Positions 42,034 to 51,689 are shown, counted from the stretch's first letter. The stretch: 64,000 bases of DNA from Flavobacterium sp. UBA7663 (GCF_002483315.1 NZ_DLHR01000015.1:108957-172956); one strand, 5' to 3'. Notes: generated by a model from the sequence alone, not told the origin. Translations and numbers: made by a program.

Positions 42034-44433
42034 ATGAAACTTAAATTAATTATCACCTGTTTTTTGTGCTCAATTGCTTTTGGATTTGCACAAAATTCAG
42101 GAAGCATTAAAGGTAAAGTAGTTGACAAAAAAACAAATGAGCCTTTACCTTACGTGAACATTATTCTTAAAGATAATGACAAGATTGTTACAGGAGGTGT
42201 AACCACAGAAGATGGAAATTTTACAGTTAACAAATTAGCATTACAAAAATACACAGTTGAAATTCAATTTATTGGCTACACAACCGTTATTAAAAACATT
42301 GATTTGACTGCTGATGCCAATCAAAACTTAGGAACAATAGCTATTTCTGAAGACGTTTCAGAATTAAAAGACGTAGAAGTTGTGGCTGAACGCTCTAACA
42401 TGGTGCAAAAAATCGACAGAAAAGTAATTAATGTTGGAAAAGATTTAATCGCATCAGGAACTACAGCTTCTGAAATTATGAATAATATTCCAACCGTAAG
42501 TATTGACCCTCAAACGAAAGAAATTAGTATGAGAGGAAACACCAATGTACGCGTACTTATCGACGGAAAACCTTCGAATGTTTCAGTGGAGCAATTGTTA
42601 CAACAAATTCCTTCGGCATCCATTAAACAAATTGAATTGATTACGAATCCATCTGCAAAATACAATCCAGAAGGAATGAGCGGAATTATCAATATTATTT
42701 TGCATAAAAATTCGCAAGATGGTTTTAATGGTTCCTTAAACACAGGAGTTACTTTCGGAATTACTCCAAAAACAAACTCGGCTCTGAACATGAATTACCG
42801 TGTAGGTAAAGTGAATTTTTATACTAATTATGGTTTTAATCACGGAATTAATGCTAACAATGGTTATGTTGAAAGCGAAAGAACTAATGAAGAAAATCGT
42901 CAAGATTTTAATTTCCGAAATAAAAATAATTCGCATCTATTAAAACTAGGAATGGATTATTATATCAACGATAAAAACACAATTTCCGCTTATACTAACC
43001 AAAGTTTTACTTATGGTTCTGGCACAGGTTTAACAACTATTATTTATGACGATCCTGTTGCAAACGATAATGTAATTCAGTATTTTGATAGCAAAGGTGA
43101 TAATAAAAACCAAACCTATGATTTAGTTTACAAACATGATTTTGATAAAAAAGACGAAAATTTAGAGCTTCAATTAAATTATTCTCACACTGAAAATAAT
43201 GAAAACACCGTTTACGAGGAAACATCAAGCTTGGATAGAACTAACATAGTTCCTGGAACAACAGATTATTTTCAGTTTAATGCCGATTATGTAAATCCGA
43301 TAACTGAAACTACAAAATTAGAATTAGGAGTTGAAACAAGAATTCAAAATTCGGGAAACCGTTTTTATGACGACAACCCTAGTGCTATAAGCGCTAATAA
43401 TTCTTTTGAATTTGGAAGAAATATTTATTCGGCTTATGCTAATTTAGGGAAACAAATTGGAAAATGGAGTGGTCAACTTGGTGTTCGTTTAGAATATTTT
43501 GATTTAGATGCTAATTTTTCGATTAATGAAACAAATCCAACTTTCAACGATACTCAAAGTATTTCTGACGATTTGTTTACAGCTTATCCATCAGCATTTT
43601 TAACGTATACAGCTAACGATAAAAACTCATTTAATTTCAATTATTCAAGAAGAGTTGACCGACCAAGTATTGGACAAATTAGCCCAATTAGAGAATGGAC
43701 AACACCTTTAATGGAATCGAGAGGAAATCCAGCTTTAGTTCCACAATTCACCAATTCGTTTGAAATAAATTATACTAGAACTACAAAAATTGGTTCAATT
43801 ACAAGTGGTGTATTTTATAGAAGTATTTCTGATGAAATTTCGAGAGTGGTTTTCAACGACCCTAACAATACAAACCGTAATATTTTATCTTATGACAACT
43901 TTGATAACAATGATGCTTTTGGAATTGAAACTTCAGGAAATTTAAAATTTGCAAAATGGTGGGCGGTTAATGCTAGTTCAGATGTCTATTTTAAAACTGC
44001 AAAAGGAACCGTACAAAATGCAAACACTAACGCAATTGAAAACAAAGAAGTTGATGTCGTAACTTTTAATGTTAGAATGAATAATACATTTACTGTTACT
44101 AAAGATTTACGTTTTCAATTATTTGGAATGTACAGAGGAAAAGACAGAGGATTACAATATGACAGGTTAGAAATGTACAAAATGGATTTTGGAGCAACCT
44201 ACAACATCTTAAAAGGAAAAGGAACTATCACAGCTCGCTACAACGACGTTTTTGAAAATATGCGTTTTGCTTTTGATGGAAATATCCCTTTCAGACAACA
44301 AGGAGCATTTTATTGGGAAAGTCAAACTTTTTACGTAGGATTCAATTACATTTTTGGTGGTGGAAAAAACCGTGCTCTAGCTAGAAAACAAAGAGATGCT
44401 AACGAAACTCAAAGTGGTGGTGGAATGTTCTAG
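42034..44433 (+). CDS. TonB-dependent receptor-like outer-membrane protein
   Basis: A 799-residue outer-membrane receptor. Signal peptide to about GFAQ, then a carboxypeptidase-regulatory-like domain (SIKGKVVDKKTNEPLPYVNI), a plug domain with VRVLIDGKPS and IKQIELITNPSAKYNPEGM, then the OMP beta-barrel family 3 region. The C-terminus (NALARKQRD-type basic tail and GGGMF) ends slightly beyond the last strand. No substrate-binding lipoprotein (SusD type) is next to it, so the ligand is unknown. A lone gene with its own terminator. Confidence 0.9.
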   Translation: MKLKLIITCFLCSIAFGFAQNSGSIKGKVVDKKTNEPLPYVNIILKDNDKIVTGGVTTEDGNFTVNKLALQKYTVEIQFIGYTTVIKNIDLTADANQNLGTIAISEDVSELKDVEVVAERSNMVQKIDRKVINVGKDLIASGTTASEIMNNIPTVSIDPQTKEISMRGNTNVRVLIDGKPSNVSVEQLLQQIPSASIKQIELITNPSAKYNPEGMSGIINIILHKNSQDGFNGSLNTGVTFGITPKTNSALNMNYRVGKVNFYTNYGFNHGINANNGYVESERTNEENRQDFNFRNKNNSHLLKLGMDYYINDKNTISAYTNQSFTYGSGTGLTTIIYDDPVANDNVIQYFDSKGDNKNQTYDLVYKHDFDKKDENLELQLNYSHTENNENTVYEETSSLDRTNIVPGTTDYFQFNADYVNPITETTKLELGVETRIQNSGNRFYDDNPSAISANNSFEFGRNIYSAYANLGKQIGKWSGQLGVRLEYFDLDANFSINETNPTFNDTQSISDDLFTAYPSAFLTYTANDKNSFNFNYSRRVDRPSIGQISPIREWTTPLMESRGNPALVPQFTNSFEINYTRTTKIGSITSGVFYRSISDEISRVVFNDPNNTNRNILSYDNFDNNDAFGIETSGNLKFAKWWAVNASSDVYFKTAKGTVQNANTNAIENKEVDVVTFNVRMNNTFTVTKDLRFQLFGMYRGKDRGLQYDRLEMYKMDFGATYNILKGKGTITARYNDVFENMRFAFDGNIPFRQQGAFYWESQTFYVGFNYIFGGGKNRALARKQRDANETQSGGGMF

Positions 44434-44462
44434 CCACCCCTAACCCCTCCAAAGGAGGGGAA
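44432..44462. repeat. Palindromic CCCCTCC/GGAGGGG intergenic repeat
   Basis: CCACCCCTAACCCCTCC followed by AAAGGAGGGGAA directly after the receptor stop. The 7-bp palindrome CCCCTCC / GGAGGGG with a 3-base loop is GC-rich against an AT-rich background. I recognise this as a repeat type spread through flavobacterial and other Bacteroidota genomes. Confidence 0.6.
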
Positions 44463-44475
44463 TTTATAAACCATT

Positions 44476-44510
44476 AAAAAAGCGTTCTGAAAATTTCAGA
44501 ACGCTTTTTT
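44476..44510. terminator. Bidirectional terminator
   Basis: A long stem in which AAAAGCGTTCTGAAA pairs with TTTCAGAACGCTTTT, with A and T runs on both sides, between the receptor and the KASIII gene. Confidence 0.9.
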
Positions 44511-44558
44511 AATAATAATCTTTTTTCTTGCTTCTTGCTTCTTTTCTCTAACTTCTAA

Positions 44559-45566
44559 TTACCATCTTATAATCACACTTCCCCAAGTAAATCCAGAACC
44601 AAAAGCAGCTAAAACCACTAAATCGCCTGATTTGATTTTACCTTGTTCCCAAGCTTCAGTTAAAGCTATTGGAATGGAAGCTGCAGTTGTATTTCCGTAT
44701 TTTTGAATATTGTTGAATACTTGGTCATCTGTTAAACGGAATTTCTGTTGAATAAATTGTGAGATTCTCAGATTCGCTTGATGTGGCACCAACATATTAA
44801 TATCCGAAACTTGCAAATTATTAGCTTGCAACCCTTCGTTGATTACTTCGCTAAAACGAACTACTGCATTTTTAAATACGAATTGTCCGTTCATATATGG
44901 ATAATAACTCTCGTCATTTGGGTCGTTATCAGCAATGATGTCGGTTACCCAACGTTTTCCCATTCCTGGAGCAATTAATGATAATTCTTCTGCGTGTTGT
45001 CCTTCCGAATGTAAATGTGTAGATAAAATTCCTTTAGACAAATCTTCTTCTCTTGAAAGCACGGCTGCTCCAGCTCCATCACCAAAAATTACTGAAACTC
45101 CTCTACCGCGAGTTGTCATGTCTAAACCTGTTGAGTGTAGTTCAGAACCGATTACTAAAACATTTTTATACATTCCGGTTTTAATGTATTGATCCGCAAT
45201 TGAAATAGCGTATACAAATCCTGAACATTGATTACGAACATCTAAAGCGCCAACCGTTCTTAAACCTAAATCGCGTTGCACTAAAACACCTGGACCTGGA
45301 AAATAATAATCAGGACTCAAGGTTGCAAATATGACAAAATCGATATCTTCTTTAGCTACTCCTGAACGCTCAATGGCAATTTTAGCCGCTTTTACACCCA
45401 TTGATGTGGTTGTATCTTCTCCTCTTATGATGTGGCGACGTTCTTGAATTCCGGTTCTTTCCTGAATCCACTCATCATTGGTGTCCATTTTTTTGGCCAA
45501 ATCATCATTGGTAACAATATTATCTGGCACGTAATAGCCTAATCCTGATATTTTGGAATGAAACAT
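44559..45566 (-). CDS. 3-oxoacyl-ACP synthase III (FabH-like)
   Basis: Starts fatty acid synthesis or a related condensation from an acyl-CoA and malonyl-ACP. The 335-residue protein has the KASIII triad: Cys in RNQCSGFVYA, His in LVPHQANLR and Asn in YGNTTAASIP. The lengths and positions fit FabH. Flavobacteria often have several FabH-type paralogues; without the others I cannot say which one is primary. A single gene with a possible promoter in the AT-rich gap to 45682. Confidence 0.93.
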   Translation of the reverse strand: MFHSKISGLGYYVPDNIVTNDDLAKKMDTNDEWIQERTGIQERRHIIRGEDTTTSMGVKAAKIAIERSGVAKEDIDFVIFATLSPDYYFPGPGVLVQRDLGLRTVGALDVRNQCSGFVYAISIADQYIKTGMYKNVLVIGSELHSTGLDMTTRGRGVSVIFGDGAGAAVLSREEDLSKGILSTHLHSEGQHAEELSLIAPGMGKRWVTDIIADNDPNDESYYPYMNGQFVFKNAVVRFSEVINEGLQANNLQVSDINMLVPHQANLRISQFIQQKFRLTDDQVFNNIQKYGNTTAASIPIALTEAWEQGKIKSGDLVVLAAFGSGFTWGSVIIRW

Positions 45567-45635
45567 AATTTATTTCTTTAATTAAATTTAGCCTGCAAAA
45601 ATACAAACTTTAAGCGTATTTGTTGAGCATATAAA

Positions 45636-45670
45636 AAAAAGTCCAACTTAAAAATAAGTTGGACTTTTTT
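45636..45670 (-). terminator. Terminator of the YegP-like gene
   Basis: A stem in which AGTCCAACTTA pairs with TAAGTTGGACT; T-rich on both strands. Confidence 0.85.
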
Positions 45671-45682
45671 AATTTTTATACT

Positions 45683-46015
45683 TTATGCTGTTTGATCATC
45701 CGTTTCTGCATCTGGAGCATTTTTAGCTACAGAAGCAATTCCGTTGTCTCTAGAAGCTGTACTTTCATACATTTCACTTGTACCAATGATTTGACCATTA
45801 GTCGCTTTTAAATTGAAATAATACTTTCCGTTTTTAGATTCCAAACGATCAAAACGAGCATCATCTTGTGAATTTTTCTTAACCGATTCTACTCCGTTTA
45901 AACAAGCCGCTTTTGTAGTGTAACCTTCACTTGCCAAGATTTCTTGACCATTACCAGCTTTTAAGCTAAATTGAAACTCTCCGTTTTTTCTTGTCGTAAT
46001 TACAAATTTTCCCAT
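45683..46015 (-). CDS. YegP-family (DUF1508 tandem) protein
   Basis: A 110-residue protein made of two DUF1508 repeats: KNGEFQFSLKAGNGQEILAS with a following YTTKAACLNGVESVKKN, then NGKYYFNLKATNGQIIGTSE with DNGIASVAKNA. The family binds no known ligand and its role is unsettled, possibly stress-related. The repeat structure is easy to see. It is transcribed alone, away from the S9 peptidase. Confidence 0.9.
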   Translation of the reverse strand: MGKFVITTRKNGEFQFSLKAGNGQEILASEGYTTKAACLNGVESVKKNSQDDARFDRLESKNGKYYFNLKATNGQIIGTSEMYESTASRDNGIASVAKNAPDAETDDQTA

Positions 46016-46146
46016 GTTTTAAAATTTTATTTTGAACTATTTTATTTACAAACGAATCATAAAGTTACAAAAAAAATTAACATATAATTTAAAATTTCTA
46101 AAATCTAAAAAATTAATTTTAGAGCTTAATATTCAAACCAACAAAC

Positions 46147-48561
46147 ATGAAATTAAGATTATTGACATTTGTGGCGTTTTTGGGAACTTTTTTAAGTACA
46201 TCGGCACAAGAAAATGTAACGTATCAAAAACCTTCTCCCGAGATTTTAGCGTTAGCAGATTACGAAAGAGCACCATCTGTAAGTATGGACACTAAAAAGG
46301 AGTACATGCTTTTGAGTTATCGAAATACTTACAAAACACTTGATGATTTAAATCAAGAAGAAATGAAATTAGGCGGCTTAAGAATTAATCCAATAACCAA
46401 TATTTCAAGCACGGTAACTTATATTAATAATCTAAAAGTTAGAAAAATAAAAGATAAAGCGGAAATTCAAGTGAAAGGGTTACCAGAAAACGCTCGAATT
46501 ACCAATGTTTCTTGGTCGCCAAACGAAAAGAAAATTGCTTTTACCAATACTACCAATAAAGGAGTTGAACTTTGGGTTTTAGACGTAGTTTCGGCTACAG
46601 CTAAAAAATTAACTGCTGATAATTTGAATGCAAATTTAGGAAATCCATTCAACTGGATGAAAGATAACGAAACACTATTGGTAAAGGTTCTTCCAAAAGA
46701 CCGTCCGGCATTAATTAATAGCACTAAAGATTTACCAAAAGGACCAACTGTTTCTTTAAGCGACGGTTCAAAATCACAAAATAGAACCTATCAAGATTTA
46801 TTGAAAAACAAAACAGACGAAGCAAATTTTGATGCTTTAGTGACATCTGAATTGTATAAAGTTTCTCTTTCTGGAAATACTACTTTATTTAAAACAGCTG
46901 ACATTTATGCGGGCGAGAGTTTTTCTCCAGACGGTAATTATTTGATGGTAACAACTATTCAAAAACCATATTCTTACATTGTACCATTAAGTCGTTTTCC
47001 ACAAAAAACTACGATTTATGATGTTAACGGAAAAGAAGTGAAAGTGGTGAATGAAGTACCGTTAACTGAAATTATGCCTAAAGGTTTTTCATCTGTAAGA
47101 AAAGGAAAAAGAAGTATGGGATGGAGATCTGACAAAGCAGCAACTTTATATTTTGTAGAAGCTTTAGATGGTGGAGATCAAGCCGTAAAAGTAGATTTCA
47201 GAGACGAAGTGTTCTTATGGGAAGCACCATTTTCTTCAAATCCTACAAGCTTAATTAAAACACAACAACGTTATGCGGGAATTATGTGGGCAAACGAAAA
47301 CATTGCTATCGTTGCCGATTCTTGGTACGATACTAGAAACACAAAAGCCTATTTATTTAATCCATCTAATTTAGCTATTGCTCCAAAAATTATTGAAGAT
47401 AGAAATTCGCAAGATATTTACTCGGATCCTGGAAATTTTGAAATGAAAAAGAATACGTTTGGACGTTATGTAATTGCAATTGAAAACAACAAAGGTTACT
47501 TAATTGGTGCTGGAAATACTAAAGACGGACAATTCCCTTTTATTGATGAATACGATTTCTCTACTTTGAAAAAAACGAGATTGTACACTTCTAACATGAA
47601 AGACAAAAAAGAAGATTTATTATCAATTGAAGATTTCAAAAAAGGAGAAGTATTGGTAATGATTCAATCTAAAAATGAGTATCCAAATTACTATTTTAGA
47701 AACATCAAATCAAAAAACAAATTAACACCAATTACCGCTTTCAAAAACCCATTCGAAAGTATTAAAAACGTTCACAAAGAAGTTATCAAATACAAGAGAA
47801 AAGATGGTGTTGAATTATCAGGAACTTTGTATTTACCTGTGGGTTATGACAAAACGAAAAAAGAGAAATTGCCTTTGTTAATTTGGGCCTATCCAGCAGA
47901 ATACAAAGACAAAAACTCAGCTGGACAAAGTGATAAAAACCCTAATGAATTTACATTCCCTAACTATGGTTCATTTGTATATTGGGTAACCAAAGGTTAT
48001 GCCGTTTTAGATGATGCTGCTTTCCCAATTATTGGTGAAGGAACAACAGAACCTAACGATACATTTATTCCACAATTAGTTGCAAATGCTGAAGCTGCGA
48101 TTGATGCTGTAGACAAATTAGGCTATATCAATCGTAAAAAAGTAGCTATTGGAGGTCACTCATATGGAGCTTTCATGACGGCTAACTTGTTAACACATTC
48201 TAATTTATTTGCGTGTGGAATTGCCAGAAGTGGTGCTTACAACAGAACATTAACTCCTTTCGGATTCCAAAGCGAGCAACGTAATTACTGGGATGTTCCG
48301 GGAGTTTACAACGGAATGTCGCCATTTATGAATGCAGAAAAAATGAAAACACCTTTATTATTAGTTCACGGTGAAGCTGATAACAATCCTGGAACTTTCA
48401 CACTTCAATCGGAGCGTTATTTCCAAGCGTTAAAAGGATTAGGTGGTCCTGCAAGATTGGTAATTTTACCAAAAGAAAGTCATGGTTATGTAGCTAAAGA
48501 AAATATTCTACATTTATTATGGGAACAAGACCAATTCTTAGAAAAATATTTAAAGAATTAG
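46147..48561 (+). CDS. Exported prolyl oligopeptidase-family (S9) peptidase
   Basis: An 804-residue periplasmic or secreted serine peptidase. A signal peptide (to about STSAQ) is followed by an N-terminal beta-propeller (about 60-540) and the alpha/beta-hydrolase domain. The catalytic Ser is in GGHSYGAFMT, the Asp probably in VHGEADNNPG and the His in PKESHGYV. All three are present. It most resembles the dipeptidyl or glutamyl-type S9 peptidases of Bacteroidota. A single gene with a convergent ABC gene downstream. Confidence 0.92.
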   Translation: MKLRLLTFVAFLGTFLSTSAQENVTYQKPSPEILALADYERAPSVSMDTKKEYMLLSYRNTYKTLDDLNQEEMKLGGLRINPITNISSTVTYINNLKVRKIKDKAEIQVKGLPENARITNVSWSPNEKKIAFTNTTNKGVELWVLDVVSATAKKLTADNLNANLGNPFNWMKDNETLLVKVLPKDRPALINSTKDLPKGPTVSLSDGSKSQNRTYQDLLKNKTDEANFDALVTSELYKVSLSGNTTLFKTADIYAGESFSPDGNYLMVTTIQKPYSYIVPLSRFPQKTTIYDVNGKEVKVVNEVPLTEIMPKGFSSVRKGKRSMGWRSDKAATLYFVEALDGGDQAVKVDFRDEVFLWEAPFSSNPTSLIKTQQRYAGIMWANENIAIVADSWYDTRNTKAYLFNPSNLAIAPKIIEDRNSQDIYSDPGNFEMKKNTFGRYVIAIENNKGYLIGAGNTKDGQFPFIDEYDFSTLKKTRLYTSNMKDKKEDLLSIEDFKKGEVLVMIQSKNEYPNYYFRNIKSKNKLTPITAFKNPFESIKNVHKEVIKYKRKDGVELSGTLYLPVGYDKTKKEKLPLLIWAYPAEYKDKNSAGQSDKNPNEFTFPNYGSFVYWVTKGYAVLDDAAFPIIGEGTTEPNDTFIPQLVANAEAAIDAVDKLGYINRKKVAIGGHSYGAFMTANLLTHSNLFACGIARSGAYNRTLTPFGFQSEQRNYWDVPGVYNGMSPFMNAEKMKTPLLLVHGEADNNPGTFTLQSERYFQALKGLGGPARLVILPKESHGYVAKENILHLLWEQDQFLEKYLKN

Positions 48562-48585
48562 AAAAAAGAACATAGAATAAAGAAG

Positions 48586-48619
48586 ATAGACCTTTGAATT
48601 GAAAGATTTGAAGGTCTAT
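48586..48619. terminator. Hairpin between the S9 peptidase and ABC ATPase genes
   Basis: ATAGACCTT / AAGGTCTAT with a 16-base loop; the right arm covers the TAG stop of the ABC gene. The T-tract is weak, so confidence is moderate. Confidence 0.5.
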
Positions 48620-49536
48620 TTTATTTTCAAACAAACCACTTCCCCATTTTCAAGTAACTCATCATTTTCGAAAAACAAAATTCGATTATCAAATTTCGCT
48701 TCAATCAAATAATGACTTCCTCTAAAATAAGAATTTACAACTTCTACTTTTATATCGGAATTAATCGAAACTTTTAATTGATGCGGATAAACAAATTTCA
48801 ATTCTCCATCAATTTCAATTTCGTTTACATCTCCAAACAAAGAAGCTATATATCGATTTTTTGGATTGTCATAGATAAACTTTGGAATTCCGCTTTCCAT
48901 GATTTCTCCATCTTTAATAATCGCTACCTCATCAGCAAAAGCCAAAACATCGGTGCTATCGTGAGTTGCAACAATACAAGTGATTTTTTGTTCTTTTAGG
49001 TAACCGAACAGCTTTCTTCTCAAACTATTTTTTCTAAAATTATCAATGTGACTAAAAGGCTCGTCTAACAATAACACCTCAGGTTCTAACGCTAAAACTC
49101 TGGCAATGGCTACACGTTGCATTTGTCCACCACTCAAAAACTTAGCTTTTACATTGGCATATTCAGTCATTTCTACGATTTCTAACAATTCCGAGATACG
49201 GGCTTGTTTATCTTCTGGAAAAAAATTTGAAAGATACTTACCTACGTTTTCAGCAACTGTAATGAATGGCATTAAATCGAAATCTTGTGCCAAATACTTC
49301 ATAAAAGACATCCCTGGAATTAAGTGAAATTTAGGACCTAGTACTTCGGTTTCATTCCAAAAAATCTGTCCTTCATCTAAATCATACAAACCGTAAATCA
49401 GTTTTAGTAAGGTACTTTTTCCGCAACCACTTTCACCTATTAATGCTAAATTCTTCCCATTTGTTAAAGAAAAACTTACATTCTTTATGACCAATTTATC
49501 TTGATAGGAAAAATATATTTCATTAACTCGTAACAT
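48616..49536 (-). CDS. ABC transporter ATP-binding protein, no permease nearby
   Basis: A 306-residue ABC ATPase. Walker A is GESGCGKSTLL near residue 37, the signature is LSGGQMQRVAIARV, and Walker B with the D-loop is VLLLDEPFSHID. The C-terminal 70 or so residues (from about SINSDIKVEVVNSYF) look like a TOBE domain, as in importer ATPases of the sugar/sulfate/iron type. No permease or binding-protein gene is adjacent, so it is an orphan. Its substrate cannot be guessed. Confidence 0.9.
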   Translation of the reverse strand: MLRVNEIYFSYQDKLVIKNVSFSLTNGKNLALIGESGCGKSTLLKLIYGLYDLDEGQIFWNETEVLGPKFHLIPGMSFMKYLAQDFDLMPFITVAENVGKYLSNFFPEDKQARISELLEIVEMTEYANVKAKFLSGGQMQRVAIARVLALEPEVLLLDEPFSHIDNFRKNSLRRKLFGYLKEQKITCIVATHDSTDVLAFADEVAIIKDGEIMESGIPKFIYDNPKNRYIASLFGDVNEIEIDGELKFVYPHQLKVSINSDIKVEVVNSYFRGSHYLIEAKFDNRILFFENDELLENGEVVCLKIK

Positions 49537-49651
49537 CTTTTTTTTACAAAGTAAATTATAAAAGCCAACCTTTTAAAATTTTTAAAAAAAATATTTTTTA
49601 AACTTCAATTTAATTCTATATTGCAACACCCAAATTAACCTTAAAATACAA

Positions 49652-50254
49652 ATGAAAAAAACTTACTTCATCCTAGCAACTTTGCTATGCTTTTTATTGT
49701 TGTCAAAAAGTACTTATGCACAAATTGGTGTAGAGGTAAATTACGGACTTAATGGCGTTTTTGAACCAAGTATTAATGATTTGTCTCACCTAGGAGGAGC
49801 AATTTCTTATGATTTTGATGAGACTTACGGAATGAAAATTGATTTCGCTTCTGATAAATTTAGAACAAAAAACCTTTTATTTACTGAAGAGACAGGAATT
49901 GATATTACCAGAATCTCACTTCAAGGTACAATGAATATTACTACTGCATTTACAAGATCTAAAAGTTATGATTTCTTTAATTTAATAGCTCATGCTGGTG
50001 CTGGGTATTCATTAGTTAAATCGAGTTACAATGCTGGAAATGACAATTTGGTAAATATTGTAATGGGCTTAACTCCTCGATTTAAAATTGCAGATAAATT
50101 ATATTTTGCAATAGATACCTCAGTTATATTTAATGTTTCGCAACATTATAATTTTGATGGAAGCTTTTCATATACAGAAGCGGTAAATTCTTTTACAGGA
50201 ATTACATACAATGTTACCGGAGGAATTATTTACAAATTCAATGAGATATACTAA
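49652..50254 (+). CDS. Small outer-membrane beta-barrel protein
   Basis: A 200-residue protein with a signal peptide (to about TYAQ) and regular alternating strands (EVNYGLNGVF, GAISYDFDETYGMKIDF, AHAGAGYSLV) that fit an 8-strand barrel of the OmpW/OprF-like porin-family domain. The last strand (NVTGGIIYKF) is near the C-terminus. Function not recognised. It is transcribed alone into a bidirectional terminator. Confidence 0.75.
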   Translation: MKKTYFILATLLCFLLLSKSTYAQIGVEVNYGLNGVFEPSINDLSHLGGAISYDFDETYGMKIDFASDKFRTKNLLFTEETGIDITRISLQGTMNITTAFTRSKSYDFFNLIAHAGAGYSLVKSSYNAGNDNLVNIVMGLTPRFKIADKLYFAIDTSVIFNVSQHYNFDGSFSYTEAVNSFTGITYNVTGGIIYKFNEIY

Positions 50255-50290
50255 AAAACAGTCCTAGCTAATAACATAATTTTATCAACA

Positions 50291-50320
50291 AAAAAAGACT
50301 GCATTAGAGCAGTCTTTTTT
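50291..50320. terminator. Bidirectional terminator
   Basis: AAAAAAGACTGC / GCAGTCTTTTTT with a 6-base loop, between convergent genes. Confidence 0.9.
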
Positions 50321-50339
50321 TTATTTATCAATTTATTAT

Positions 50340-51035
50340 TTATTTCCCAGCTTCTTTTTTAGCATCTTCAATCATTTTATCATTAGCTAAAATAGCAAAT
50401 TCAACACGTCTGTTTAAACTTCTACCTGCATCCGTATCATTTGTTGCAATTGGTTCAGCTTCTCCTAAACCTACAACAGAAAATCTACTTGTAACCAATC
50501 CTTTGCTTGCTAAATAATTTTTAACAGCTGTAGCTCTCTGATTAGATAAATTTAAATTATAATCATCGGCGCCTTTACTATCTGTAAAACCATAAATTTT
50601 AATATCAGTATCTGCATACTCTTTAAAAACTGGAACTAATTTGTCTAAATTTTGTTTCGCTTTAGTGGTTAAAGTAGCTTTGTTAAAATCAAAGTTTACC
50701 GAATTTTCACCTAGAACTAATCGAATTCCCTCTCCTACTCTTTCCACTTGAGCACCTGGCAAAGCAGTTTCAATTTCTCGAGCTTGTTTGTCCATTTTAT
50801 TACCAATAACTCCACCGGCAACTCCACCAATTACAGTACCTAAAACAGCTCCTAATTCTCCGTTGCCGCCTTTTCCTAAATTGTTTCCTAAAACTGCACC
50901 TAAAACACCTCCACCTACAGCTCCAATTACAGCACCTTTTTGAGTATTATTAGCATTTTTTACAGAATTACATCCTGATAAAATAACACTCCCAATAAAT
51001 GTACTTACTACTAAATAAATTGCTACCTTTTTCAT
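50340..51035 (-). CDS. OmpA-family lipoprotein with glycine zipper
   Basis: A 231-residue lipoprotein (lipobox LSGCNS). The first half is a glycine-zipper domain (GAVIGAVGGGVLGAVLGNN, repeated), the second half an OmpA C-terminal domain (VNFDFNKATLTTKAKQNLD, YGFTDSKGADDYN, LSNQRATAVKNYL, NRRVEF). OmpA domains hold peptidoglycan through diaminopimelate; the zipper probably inserts in a membrane. Known relatives link outer membrane and wall. It starts 6 bases after the lipocalin-like gene, so the two are an operon. Confidence 0.92.
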   Translation of the reverse strand: MKKVAIYLVVSTFIGSVILSGCNSVKNANNTQKGAVIGAVGGGVLGAVLGNNLGKGGNGELGAVLGTVIGGVAGGVIGNKMDKQAREIETALPGAQVERVGEGIRLVLGENSVNFDFNKATLTTKAKQNLDKLVPVFKEYADTDIKIYGFTDSKGADDYNLNLSNQRATAVKNYLASKGLVTSRFSVVGLGEAEPIATNDTDAGRSLNRRVEFAILANDKMIEDAKKEAGK

Positions 51036-51041
51036 ATTCTT

Positions 51042-51518
51042 CTATTTTCTTTCAAAATTATATACTACATCAACAAATTTTCCGCCAACATTAACCTTGT
51101 CAATCAACTGAAAAGTAGTTTCATTTACATTGGCCACTCTTAAAATATAACCAGAATCTGTATGTTTTGCTTTTACACCTTCGGCTAAAAATTTAACGAC
51201 CATAAAACCTTCTTTATTTACATACCAAGTAATGTTACTGCTGTAAGATGGACAATTAACTTTGTCTAAAAGCATGTTTCCTTTGTTGTTGTTAGAAACA
51301 AAACTCCATTGACTTCCTTCAAAACACTTAGCATCAGCAATGTTAAATGATGTTACCTTCAAATAATCTGAACCTGGAAATGTTACCGAAGCTATTTTCC
51401 AATTTCCTTTAATAGCGACTTCGGTTTTGTTATCCAATTTCGTACTCGTAACTGTCTCTTTTGGTTTACAACCAAAGAAAGCAATTGTTAACAATAAGAT
51501 TAGTGCACTTTTTTTCAT
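51042..51518 (-). CDS. Lipocalin-like lipoprotein
   Basis: A 158-residue lipoprotein (lipobox AFFGCKP) with a lipocalin-like beta-barrel start GNWKIASVTFPGS and a later ITWYVNKEGFMVVKF. The family is common in Bacteroidota next to OmpA-type lipoproteins, and this pair is separated by only 6 bases. Ligand unknown. Confidence 0.85.
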   Translation of the reverse strand: MKKSALILLLTIAFFGCKPKETVTSTKLDNKTEVAIKGNWKIASVTFPGSDYLKVTSFNIADAKCFEGSQWSFVSNNNKGNMLLDKVNCPSYSSNITWYVNKEGFMVVKFLAEGVKAKHTDSGYILRVANVNETTFQLIDKVNVGGKFVDVVYNFERK

Positions 51519-51594
51519 TTTTTTATTTTTTTACTTATCTACAAATTTACTCTATTTAATTGGCAAAAGTAATTTTAATCTCATAAAAGAACCT

Positions 51595-51608
51595 TAGTAC
51601 ATGTACTA
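51595..51608 (+). promoter_or_regulatory. 14-bp perfect palindrome upstream of htpG
   Basis: TAGTACATGTACTA, perfectly palindromic, lies 20 bases upstream of a TAnnTTTG-like box at 51628-51635 (TAGTTTTG), that is, at the -33 position of a possible htpG promoter, about 80 bases before the start codon. Possible operator; regulator unknown. Confidence 0.35.
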
Positions 51609-51689
51609 CGTCAATTTGGCAGATTCTTAGTTTTGGTATTGAATTTGAATTACTCAAGATTCAATTGTTTAACTAAAAAATTTTAAAAT

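Noticed and set aside
46032..46295. 87-residue frame overlapping the S9 peptidase start
   Set aside because: It overlaps a clear signal peptide and start in another frame, and its product is low-complexity Lys/Ile sequence.
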